Assembly: GCF_003261575.2 (NCBI RefSeq)
Contig: NZ_CP036175.1
Location: forward strand, 5,704,001 to 5,768,000
Length of the DNA: 64,000 nucleotides
Origin: Klebsiella huaxiensis
GTDB taxonomy: Bacteria > Pseudomonadota > Gammaproteobacteria > Enterobacterales > Enterobacteriaceae
Direction: 5' to 3'
The notes under the pieces are model-generated. The model was not told the origin of the DNA. It did not search any database and was given only the letters and a program-made list of their open reading frames with translations. This document shows, piece after piece, positions 18,357-25,327 of the stretch (position 1 is the stretch's first letter; each line of letters opens with the position of its first letter). The translations under genes and the position numbers were made by a program.

Positions 18357-18372
18357 ATGAACACGTGTTCAT
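18357..18372. promoter_or_regulatory. Perfect palindrome, candidate operator of the LacI-type regulator
   Basis: ATGAACACGTGTTCAT, a perfect 16-bp palindrome with central CG as LacI-family operators have. It is placed in the divergent gap 44 bp from the ABC ATPase start. A promoter-like pair ttgact (18396) / tactttg (18418) faces the metallo-hydrolase gene. Binding is inferred. Confidence 0.6.
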
Positions 18373-18480
18373 TTGAATATAAAAAAAATGCAACGTTGAC
18401 TCGACATGATGTGAGCCTACTTTGTCGGGTATTTGTGACAATTTAATTAAGAGTTTGGCCATTAGGCTATTTTATTTGGC

Positions 18481-18560
18481 CGTTTGGGTTAGGGCAGTGC
18501 TCAGAATCCTCACGTACTACAAGTACGCTCCGGTTCTTCCGCGCTGTCCTAATCCAAACG
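18481..18560. repeat. 80-bp palindromic repeat, copy 1
   Basis: Imperfect palindrome in the leader of the metallo-hydrolase gene. The outer arms cgtttgggttagg and cctaatccaaacg pair at 12 of 13 positions. Its 55-bp core (18492-18546) matches the reverse complement of 57830-57884 in the malF-malG gap at 52 of 55 positions, so it is a dispersed element. Confidence 0.85.
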
Positions 18561-18623
18561 TCCTGCAACAATTACGCCTACTGGCAACAAACTCTAACAG
18601 ACCTAAAATTTCGGCGAGGGAAA

Positions 18624-19379
18624 ATGAAAATAGATGTTCTTGGCTGCGGTAGCGCTTTCTCCAGCGAACAAAATACCTCTGCACTACGGGTTATCGACGC
18701 CCAAAACCGACAGTGGCTGATTGATTGCGGCCCCACAATCCCCCGGGCGCTGTGGCGGCGCGGCGGCGATATCAACGAGATTGACGTTATCTATTTCACC
18801 CACGTTCACCCGGACCACTGTACCGGCCTGACGGCGCTGCTCAACTACTGGAAGAGCTTCTCGCGCCAGAAGCCGCTGATTATCTACAGCCAGCCGCAGC
18901 AGCGCCCGGTCCTGATGCAGTTGGCAGCGCTGGCAAATTGGCCGCAAACAACGTTGTGTTTTGCCATCGACTGGCGTGACAGCACAGAGGCCTGGACGTG
19001 GCATAACTGGCATATTCAGACCGCACAAACGCAACATGAGCTGACCAACCGCGCCATTCGTATCACCTTCGGCGGGCAAACCCTGTTCTACAGCGGCGAT
19101 GGTCGCCCGACGCCGGATTCCATTGCGCTGATGGCAGGGGCCGATTTGGTATTTCAGGAGTGCGCCTCGCTGACCGCGCTAGCCGATGACGCCTCGCACG
19201 GCGATTTCCCTTCATGCCTCGCGCTATTCCAGCAGCTCAATTTGCGTACGATGGGGCTCTATCACTGCTACGACGCGATATTGCCCGCGCTGAAATCCGC
19301 CTGTCTGCCGTGGGAAGGTTTGTTCGTTAGCCACGACGGCCTGCAGTATGAGCTCCATCATTCGGAACGCCCGATATGA
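18624..19379 (+). CDS. Metallo-beta-lactamase-fold hydrolase (PhnP/RNase Z-like group)
   Basis: Cytoplasmic metallo-hydrolase of 251 residues. The full two-metal ligand set is visible: H60, H62, D64, H65 in THVHPDH, then H138, D159 (YSGDG) and H214 (GLYHC). The N-terminal GCGSAFSSEQNTSALRV loop is typical of the PhnP/RNase Z/arylsulfatase-like branch, whose members cleave phosphodiesters (PhnP opens ribosyl cyclic phosphate). First gene of a trio with 4-bp ATGA overlaps to the LacI-type gene and on to the phosphatase. Inferred role: opens a phosphodiester or cyclic phosphate brought in by the divergent importer. Substrate unproven. Confidence 0.85.
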   Translation: MKIDVLGCGSAFSSEQNTSALRVIDAQNRQWLIDCGPTIPRALWRRGGDINEIDVIYFTHVHPDHCTGLTALLNYWKSFSRQKPLIIYSQPQQRPVLMQLAALANWPQTTLCFAIDWRDSTEAWTWHNWHIQTAQTQHELTNRAIRITFGGQTLFYSGDGRPTPDSIALMAGADLVFQECASLTALADDASHGDFPSCLALFQQLNLRTMGLYHCYDAILPALKSACLPWEGLFVSHDGLQYELHHSERPI

Positions 19380-20407
19380 CTTCATCACCGCGTAAACAGA
19401 GTATTACCGCGCAGGATGTCGCCCAGCGTGCGGGGGTCTCACGGGCCGTAGTATCCCGCGCCCTGAGCAATAATGGCAGCATCTCTCCCGATACCAGAGA
19501 ACGCGTACTGCGCGCAGCCGAAGAGTTGGGATACCAGGTCAATTTCCTCGCCCAGGGGTTAAACCGACGGCGCAGCCATCTGATCGGCGTGATCGTTTCG
19601 CGCATCAGCGATCCGTTTCGCAGCAGCCTGCTTGACGCGCTGCTCAGCGAGATCCAGCGCCGCGGTTTTCAGGCGCTGGTGAGTGAAATCCGTAGCGAAC
19701 AGGATCTGGCGCAAACCCTGCGGCGCTTCGCCCAATTTCGCGTTTCCGGCGTTATCGTCACCTCCGGGCAGCCGCCGGAATCGCTGGTTAACGAGTGCGT
19801 TCAGCAGCAAATTCCGGTGGTAGGCATCAATCGCCAGCCCAATATCCCCTGCGTCGATTATGTTTGCTCGGATAATGTCGCCGGAGCGACCCTTGCCGCC
19901 GAGCAGTTGGTTCGCGCTGGTTGTTATCGATTCGGTTGGCTCAACCATCATCACTCAACCTGGGCGGGGCAAACGCGCGGCGCGGCGTTTTCTCAAGCAC
20001 TCCTGGCGCTCGGCGTGGATACTCAACGTGACCTGCACGCCCTTTTCGCACCGGTTGAGGGCTACGAAGGCGGTTTCCAGGCCGCCGCCAACGCCGACGA
20101 CAGGCTACAGGGTATTTTCTGCGCCAATGCCCAACTGGCCTGCGGTTTCCTTGACGGCATGCGCCTACGCGGCAAGCAGGCTCCCGACGATTTTCAGATC
20201 ATTGGCTTTGACAATACGCCGCAAACGGCGCAATACAGTTATCAGCTCAGCACCTTGCACCAGGACGTCGCGGAGATTTCCCGCCAGGCCTTAGCGCGCC
20301 TGCTGGAGCGGGCCAGCGACCCTTTACAACCTTCGCGCACCACGTGGGTGGGGGTGCAGTTAATTCATCGGCGCACGTCGCCATCAACCGATAAGAGCAG
20401 GCTATGA
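19376..20407 (+). CDS. LacI-family transcriptional regulator
   Basis: Repressor-type regulator of 343 residues. LacI helix-turn-helix at residues about 9-30 (ITAQDVAQRAGVSRAVVSRAL) with hinge helix near LNRRRSHLIGV, then a periplasmic-binding-protein-like ligand domain to the end. Starts inside the stop of the metallo-hydrolase gene (ATGA) and its own stop overlaps the start of the phosphatase gene the same way, so the three are one translational unit. The 16-bp palindrome at 18357 is its likely operator. Ligand probably sugar- or polyol-like, as usual for the family (inference). Confidence 0.92.
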   Translation: MTSSPRKQSITAQDVAQRAGVSRAVVSRALSNNGSISPDTRERVLRAAEELGYQVNFLAQGLNRRRSHLIGVIVSRISDPFRSSLLDALLSEIQRRGFQALVSEIRSEQDLAQTLRRFAQFRVSGVIVTSGQPPESLVNECVQQQIPVVGINRQPNIPCVDYVCSDNVAGATLAAEQLVRAGCYRFGWLNHHHSTWAGQTRGAAFSQALLALGVDTQRDLHALFAPVEGYEGGFQAAANADDRLQGIFCANAQLACGFLDGMRLRGKQAPDDFQIIGFDNTPQTAQYSYQLSTLHQDVAEISRQALARLLERASDPLQPSRTTWVGVQLIHRRTSPSTDKSRL

Positions 20408-21165
20408 CGGAAGAACAGCAGCAGTCATTATGCGAATTGATTCGCCAGTTGGGTGCGCAGGCACAAGCGCTGCGCGATACGGGGCTACAGATAGATAAAA
20501 AAGCGCGTCAGGATTTTGTCTCGCAGGCCGATCTGTTCGTGGAAAAAGAGATCAAGAACTGGCTGAAGATCCACTGCCCGCAGGATGGTTTTCTCGGCGA
20601 AGAGAGCGGCCTGGAAAGCGGTGGGCAAGGAACCTGGGTGCTCGACCCTATCGACGGAACCACTAACTACATTCAGGGGATGGACTACTGGTGTATTTCT
20701 CTGGCTTACGTTCTGCACAATACGCTTGAGCTGGGGATTATTTACGCCCCTGACCGAAATGAATTTTTCTTTGCCCGCCGTGGTAAAGGTGCCTTTCTTA
20801 ACGATCAGCGCCTGACGTTACGCGAACCGGATCCGGAAACGGTGGTGATTGGGATGGGGCGTTCCAGCCGCGCGCCCGCGGAAAACTATACCCACGCTAT
20901 CGCTCGTGTCCTCAACGCGGGAATGGAGTATCGACGCTTTGGCGCCGGGGCGTTAATGCTGGCCCACGTTGCCACCGGCCAGGTACACGCCTATTACGAA
21001 GAGCATATGAATAGCTGGGATGCCCTGGCGGGAATGCTGCTGATCGTCGAAGCGGGCGGTGCCAGCAATGACTTTTTAGCCAACGATGGCTTACTGCGCG
21101 GTAACCTGGTGCTGGCCGGATGCGTCGATGTACAGGCCCGGCTTTCCGCTCTGCTGCCCGCATAG
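20404..21165 (+). CDS. Inositol-monophosphatase-family phosphatase
   Basis: Mg2+-dependent phosphomonoesterase of 253 residues. The metal-binding motifs are complete: GEES at 65-68, DPIDGT at 81-86 and NSWDALAG at 203-210. Relatives remove phosphate from inositol phosphate, fructose bisphosphate, histidinol phosphate or adenosine bisphosphate; specificity cannot be fixed from sequence. Last of the trio with the metallo-hydrolase and the LacI-type regulator. In this setting it probably removes the phosphate left after the first hydrolase has acted, giving a free polyol or sugar plus phosphate. It is not SuhB, which is a housekeeping gene elsewhere. Confidence 0.9.
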   Translation: MTEEQQQSLCELIRQLGAQAQALRDTGLQIDKKARQDFVSQADLFVEKEIKNWLKIHCPQDGFLGEESGLESGGQGTWVLDPIDGTTNYIQGMDYWCISLAYVLHNTLELGIIYAPDRNEFFFARRGKGAFLNDQRLTLREPDPETVVIGMGRSSRAPAENYTHAIARVLNAGMEYRRFGAGALMLAHVATGQVHAYYEEHMNSWDALAGMLLIVEAGGASNDFLANDGLLRGNLVLAGCVDVQARLSALLPA

Positions 21166-21171
21166 CCTGCA

Positions 21172-21546
21172 TTACGCACAGCGCTGTCCTGACGACTGCC
21201 ATATTGCCCCACGAGGAAAGTCGTTCGGGCAGCGCTTTATCGCACAGTGTTCCTGGTAAGAACAGGCTTCTGCCGTCGTGGCGGTGGAATGGTACGGACA
21301 GGATGGCCGCTCCCGCAGCTTTTCCCATTGTCCCTCATCGTATCGCGTAATGTTATAAACCTTTACCGCATGATATTGCTCGTTAATTAAAACGCTGGAG
21401 GAGTAGAGTTTCATCGACTCTCCCGGCAGTAATAAAATATCGGCTTCATACCAAAGAATAAACTTTAAAAAACGCAGGCTGGAGATTGAGGAAAAAGCCA
21501 CGCCGGAATGCGGGCAGACAAGAGTATTATGAATAGTCCATTTCAT
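21172..21546 (-). CDS. Hypothetical protein, 124 residues, Cys-containing
   Basis: Not recognised. The ATG at 21546 has a good ribosome site (AAGGATAG), and the gene ends 6 bp from the convergent phosphatase gene. No signal peptide or clear membrane helix; one hydrophobic patch FLKFILWYEADILLLPG at residues 26-42. Cysteines at about 11, 83, 94, 100, 105 and 123, several in the C-terminal third (SCPYHS, ACSYQEHC, IKRCPNDF), suggest metal or disulphide bonding. Flanked downstream of its start by AT-rich DNA, so it may be a recent arrival. Could be a chance frame, but the ribosome site and length argue for a gene. Confidence 0.55.
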   Translation of the reverse strand: MKWTIHNTLVCPHSGVAFSSISSLRFLKFILWYEADILLLPGESMKLYSSSVLINEQYHAVKVYNITRYDEGQWEKLRERPSCPYHSTATTAEACSYQEHCAIKRCPNDFPRGAIWQSSGQRCA

Positions 21547-21842
21547 TTTCTATCCTTGCTTCTATCCATGCATGTATTGCTGATAAATGACTCTCTATTG
21601 ATAGCATCCATTATAGCCAACCGCAAGGTCGTCGATTAATAATGTGACATTAGACAATACTCAACATAAATTATACTCACTAAGACGTACAATGAATATT
21701 GAGCTCTAATAATTAATAGTTAACTATAATACCACAAAGCCGCACAGGCAAAGAATATACATAAATAACAATATATTGACAATAAATTACAGGCTACCAA
21801 CAACGATAGCCTGTAATATTCTCTGGATAATAACCTGAGGCA
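21547..21842. other. AT-rich intergenic region between the small Cys protein and the bamA paralogue
   Basis: About 300 bp with no gene. AT-rich, with the promoter region of the 124-residue protein at its left end and the terminator of the bamA paralogue at 21786-21817. Confidence 0.5.
21786..21817 (-). terminator. Probable terminator of the bamA paralogue
   Basis: Perfect 11-bp inverted repeat attacaggcta/tagcctgtaat with a 10-nt loop, 25 bp past the stop codon. The T-tract on the minus strand is short (ttta). Confidence 0.65.
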
Positions 21843-24266
21843 TTACCAGGTTTTGCCGATATTAAACTGAAACTGCTCGGCTTTATCGCCATCGTATTTT
21901 TTAAACGGCTCGGCCCATGAGAAGACCAGCGGGCCTAACGGCGACATCCATTGCACCGCAATCCCGGCGGACATACGAATATGCGACGGATCGCCATAGT
22001 CCGGGATCCCCGCCGCCAGCGTCTGGCCGGTATTTTGCCATGAGGTGCTCCATACTGTACCGGCATCAAGGAATAGCGACGTCCGCAGGCTGTCAGCGTA
22101 TTTGTCATTCACAAACGGTGTCGGCACAATAAACTCGCTGTTTAGCACCGCCATCGCGTTACCGCCAACCGCATCGGACGAGGAGTCCAGCGGGCAGGTG
22201 CTGTAGCTACTTTCAGAACCATTACAACGATAATAAGCCGCTTTTGGGCCAATCGTATTCGACGAAAATCCACGAACCGACGATGAGCCACCGGCGTAGA
22301 AATTATCGTAAAATGGTACCGATTTGCCGTTCAACCCATCGGCATATCCCGCGCGCAGGTGCTCCATCCACACCCAGCTTTTGTTCTCGTTTAGCGGCAA
22401 ATATTGGGTGGTATCAAAAGTAACTTTATAATAGCTGTTATCTGAACCGGGCACCGTGACCTTCGCGGTCAGGCTGCTTTTATTCCCCGCGCGTGGGAAG
22501 AAGCCGCGATCAAGATCGTTATAGCTCCAGCCGATGCTGGCAAAATAGTCGTTAGCGCTATAGGTCGCGCCACTATCACCATCCTTGGTGACAACGTTCG
22601 GGTAGATACCCCGCGAGTTAAGGTAGTTCCATGTCGTCAGCTCAGGATCCATATTCGTCAGATGGTTATGGACATAATCCAGGCCCAGATTGAGGGAGTT
22701 ATTCTCACTAATCGGGAATCCTAGCGTACTGCCAACGCCGTAGCTCTGCTGGTTGTAGCTGCCGGTATCGGCATCGGAGGCGTCGTAGCTATTATAGAAG
22801 ATTTTCCCGCCAAGGCTGACGCCATCCACGGTGAAGTAAGGGTTCGTTGCCCCCAGTTCAAGATAGGACTGGTAACTATTGCGCGTACCGTTGAAGCTAA
22901 CGCTATTGCCGGTGCCCAGCCAGTTATCCTGGGTGACGCCAAGCTGGTAGCTGACGCCGCTGTCCGTACCGAAGCCCAGACCAACGTTGAAAGAGCCGGT
23001 ATTGCGTTCCTTCACCTTATAGACCACGTCCACCTGATCCTGGCTACCGCTTACCGGGATGATTTGCTTATCGACAGTTTCAAAAAAACCGGTGCGATCC
23101 AGCCGCGTTTTTCCCTGTTCGACTTTTTCATCATTCAGCCACGCGCCTTCCATTTGACGCATTTCGCGGCGCAGCACCCTATCGCGGGACGTATCATTGC
23201 CTTCAAAACGGATCTGACGTACCGAGTAACGGCGCCCGGCATTAACGTTGATATGCAAAACCACGCTTTTTTTCGCATCATCAATATCCGGCGCGGTGTT
23301 AACCTGCGGCCAGGCATAGCCATATTTTCCCAACAGCGTCTTAATACTGTTTTCTACCGCCGTAATTTCCGCGCCGCTATACCATTTATCCGTTAACGGC
23401 TTTACCAGTGCCTCAACTTCCTGGTTATGCTGTGCCATATCACCGGTCAGCATCGTGCTGGCGACTTTATAACGTTCGCCTTCGGCAACATTAATAGTGA
23501 TATACAGTGACTTCTTATCTGGTGTAATACTGACCTGGCTAGAGTTAATCGCAAACCGCGCATAGCCGCGATCGAGATAATAGCTGCGAATAGTTTCAAG
23601 ATCCGCCGCCATCTTTTGCTTTTGATATTTTTTATCGCCAATGACGTTCCACCACGGAACGCTATCGCGCAACTGTAGCTGGTCCAGCAATGTTTCTTCA
23701 CTAAAAGCCTGGTTGCCAATGATATTAATTTGCGCGATTTTTGCCGAGACACCTTCCTGAAAAACAAAGGTTAAATCAACGCGATTACGCGGCAGCGGTG
23801 TGACAACAGCATGAACCTGGGCGCTGTATTTCCCGACGCTGTAATAGAAATCCTGTAATCCTTTTTCGATTTCCGTAAGCGTGTTGCGATCCAGCGCGCT
23901 GCCTTCTTCGATACCAGTGGCGGCCAGGTTCTCTTTCAGGGCATCATCCTTTACGGACTTATTGCCAGAAAAGCTGATTTTGGCGATGGTTGGTCGCTCT
24001 TTCACCTGCACCACCAGCGTGCTGCCATCCCGCAGAATCTGCACATTTTCAAAATTACCGCTGGCGTACAAGGCACGAACCGAGTCGCTGATATCCTCAC
24101 TGGAGACCTCTTCCCCCGTATGAACGGGCATGCTTAACAACGCAGCGCCGACGGTAACGCGCTGCAACCCCTCAAAACGAATATCATCAACGGTATATGA
24201 GGTTGATGCATAAAGCGTTAAAGGAGAAATCAATAGCCCGGCGATGATACTCGTTTTTTTTAGCAT
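21843..24266 (-). CDS. BamA paralogue (Omp85 outer-membrane assembly factor)
   Basis: Omp85 protein of 807 residues, full length against E. coli BamA (810). ATG at 24266 opens a signal peptide ([20 protein letters not shown]); the frame is open 81 codons further up but that stretch is not protein-like. Five POTRA domains fill residues about 22-420, then the 16-strand barrel. The lid-loop motif VRGF (in [16 protein letters not shown]) and the barrel end FQFNIGKTW are intact, so it should be able to fold. Many blocks equal E. coli BamA as remembered (VERPTIA-like, [27 protein letters not shown]). It lacks the skp/lpxD/rseP context, so it is a second copy. Surface loops differ most (a Cys pair in [15 protein letters not shown]). 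No good Shine-Dalgarno is seen. Confidence 0.92.
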   Translation of the reverse strand: MLKKTSIIAGLLISPLTLYASTSYTVDDIRFEGLQRVTVGAALLSMPVHTGEEVSSEDISDSVRALYASGNFENVQILRDGSTLVVQVKERPTIAKISFSGNKSVKDDALKENLAATGIEEGSALDRNTLTEIEKGLQDFYYSVGKYSAQVHAVVTPLPRNRVDLTFVFQEGVSAKIAQINIIGNQAFSEETLLDQLQLRDSVPWWNVIGDKKYQKQKMAADLETIRSYYLDRGYARFAINSSQVSITPDKKSLYITINVAEGERYKVASTMLTGDMAQHNQEVEALVKPLTDKWYSGAEITAVENSIKTLLGKYGYAWPQVNTAPDIDDAKKSVVLHINVNAGRRYSVRQIRFEGNDTSRDRVLRREMRQMEGAWLNDEKVEQGKTRLDRTGFFETVDKQIIPVSGSQDQVDVVYKVKERNTGSFNVGLGFGTDSGVSYQLGVTQDNWLGTGNSVSFNGTRNSYQSYLELGATNPYFTVDGVSLGGKIFYNSYDASDADTGSYNQQSYGVGSTLGFPISENNSLNLGLDYVHNHLTNMDPELTTWNYLNSRGIYPNVVTKDGDSGATYSANDYFASIGWSYNDLDRGFFPRAGNKSSLTAKVTVPGSDNSYYKVTFDTTQYLPLNENKSWVWMEHLRAGYADGLNGKSVPFYDNFYAGGSSSVRGFSSNTIGPKAAYYRCNGSESSYSTCPLDSSSDAVGGNAMAVLNSEFIVPTPFVNDKYADSLRTSLFLDAGTVWSTSWQNTGQTLAAGIPDYGDPSHIRMSAGIAVQWMSPLGPLVFSWAEPFKKYDGDKAEQFQFNIGKTW

Positions 24267-24530
24267 GGAGGTGTCGTCTAAAAGATATTTGGCAATAGCA
24301 GATATCTGCTGGGAATAACAGTGTTCTTTCCGGCGGACAGAATATGACGCAACCTGAAATAACCTGAACGAGGCGCAGAATTGCACGCAATTATGACGAG
24401 AAAATGGAGAAAAAATGGATGTTAGACAATGTTGAAAAAATTGTTTTTGGGTTGAACTTTCTTCCTGGCCGTTAGTCATATAAGCGTTTACTGACACTAG
24501 CAAAACCATTTAATCATTTTGTTTTTTTAA
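24267..24530. promoter_or_regulatory. Leader and promoter region of the bamA paralogue
   Basis: About 265 bp without a gene, AT-rich. On the minus strand ttgcta, a 17-bp spacer and tatgac (about 24475-24503) form a plausible sigma-70 promoter downstream of the terminator at 24531. No convincing sigma-E promoter was seen, unlike that known for the main bamA region. Confidence 0.4.
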
Positions 24531-24574
24531 TTAAAAAAAACAAAAAGCCCCCTTTCTCATTGGTTGAAAGGGGG
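24531..24574 (-). terminator. Strong minus-strand terminator upstream of the bamA paralogue
   Basis: Perfect 9-bp stem ccccctttc/gaaaggggg (24548-24574) followed on the minus strand by a long T-run (complement of 24531-24547). It lies between the AraC-type gene and the bamA paralogue, where no minus-strand gene needs terminating. Confidence 0.85.
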
Positions 24575-24696
24575 AAAAGATCTTGTTAGGAATGATGCTC
24601 TCTGGGATAGACCAGGAACAGGGAGAAATTAACGTATAATTCCGTAGATAAAATGAAGAGATATTGAATAAATTATGCAGCCACGATTCCATAGCG

Positions 24697-25065
24697 ATGC
24701 AATGGGTAGATATCATGCCGCGAAATGAAATTCAGCGTTCGGTGCTTAACGAGCTGGTGAAATGGATAAAAAACAACCTTGAGAAAAAGCTCACGATGAA
24801 TGCGCTGAGCCTGTTTTCTGGTTACTCGGAGTGGCATCTGTTTCGCCTTTTCCGCCACTATTTTAACATGTCACCAATGGAGTATATTCGCCAGCAGCGG
24901 ATGCACTTATCCCTTGATTTATTAAAGGTTAAACCTGCTTTTCGCATCGTCGACATTTGTATTATGGCCGGCTACGAAGATATTAGCGCTTTTAACCGTA
25001 CTTTCAAAAGATATTATACCGTTACTCCAAGCCAATATCGTAAAAATCTGAATACGCACCAATAA
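24697..25065 (+). CDS. Small AraC/XylS-type regulator (SoxS/RamA-sized)
   Basis: About 122 residues consisting only of the double helix-turn-helix DNA-binding domain, as in SoxS, MarA and RamA. Motifs: LVKWIKNNLEKKLTMNALSLFSGYSEWHLFRLFRHYF and IVDICIMAGYEDISAFNRTFKRYYTVTPSQYRK. Possible starts are ATG 24697, ATG 24715 (MPRNE) and a TTG at 24664; none has a strong ribosome site. It is divergent from the bamA paralogue and transcribed toward, and convergent with, the FepA-type receptor gene. Sequence is clearly distinct from RamA and MarA. Regulation of the neighbouring envelope genes is plausible but only inferred. Confidence 0.85.
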   Translation: MQWVDIMPRNEIQRSVLNELVKWIKNNLEKKLTMNALSLFSGYSEWHLFRLFRHYFNMSPMEYIRQQRMHLSLDLLKVKPAFRIVDICIMAGYEDISAFNRTFKRYYTVTPSQYRKNLNTHQ

Positions 25066-25327
25066 GGGATTCCCCCTCCTCCGCATTGCTGCGGTTGGGA
25101 ATTGGGAGGGGGAAGAGGGACGACTTTAGAATGGAAATGGCAGGATGCCACTGTTAATCGTTTCCGGGATCAAGCAGACCCGATCAACAGAGACAAGTGT
25201 AAGCTGCTAAGTTGAATTAATTGTGTAGAGGCCGTGGAGATTTTGTCATCATTTATATCAGCGACACATCTTTCAAAAATAAAAAAGCCGGAATAATTAA
25301 ATATCCCGGCTGGTGATTAAAGGATAA
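25066..25327. other. Intergenic region with convergent gene ends
   Basis: A G/C-biased inverted repeat (ccccctcc at 25071 and gggaggggg at 25102-25110) follows the AraC-type gene and may end its transcript, although no T-run follows. No gene is seen. Confidence 0.45.
25278..25311 (-). terminator. Terminator of the FepA-type receptor gene
   Basis: agccgg/cccggct hairpin with an AT loop (25286-25311), followed on the minus strand by a T-rich tract (complement of aaaaataaaaaa). Confidence 0.8.

Noticed and set aside
24267..24509. 81-codon N-terminal extension of the bamA paralogue
   Set aside because: The signal peptide begins at 24266; the extension is AT-rich, charged and unlike any Omp85 N-terminus.
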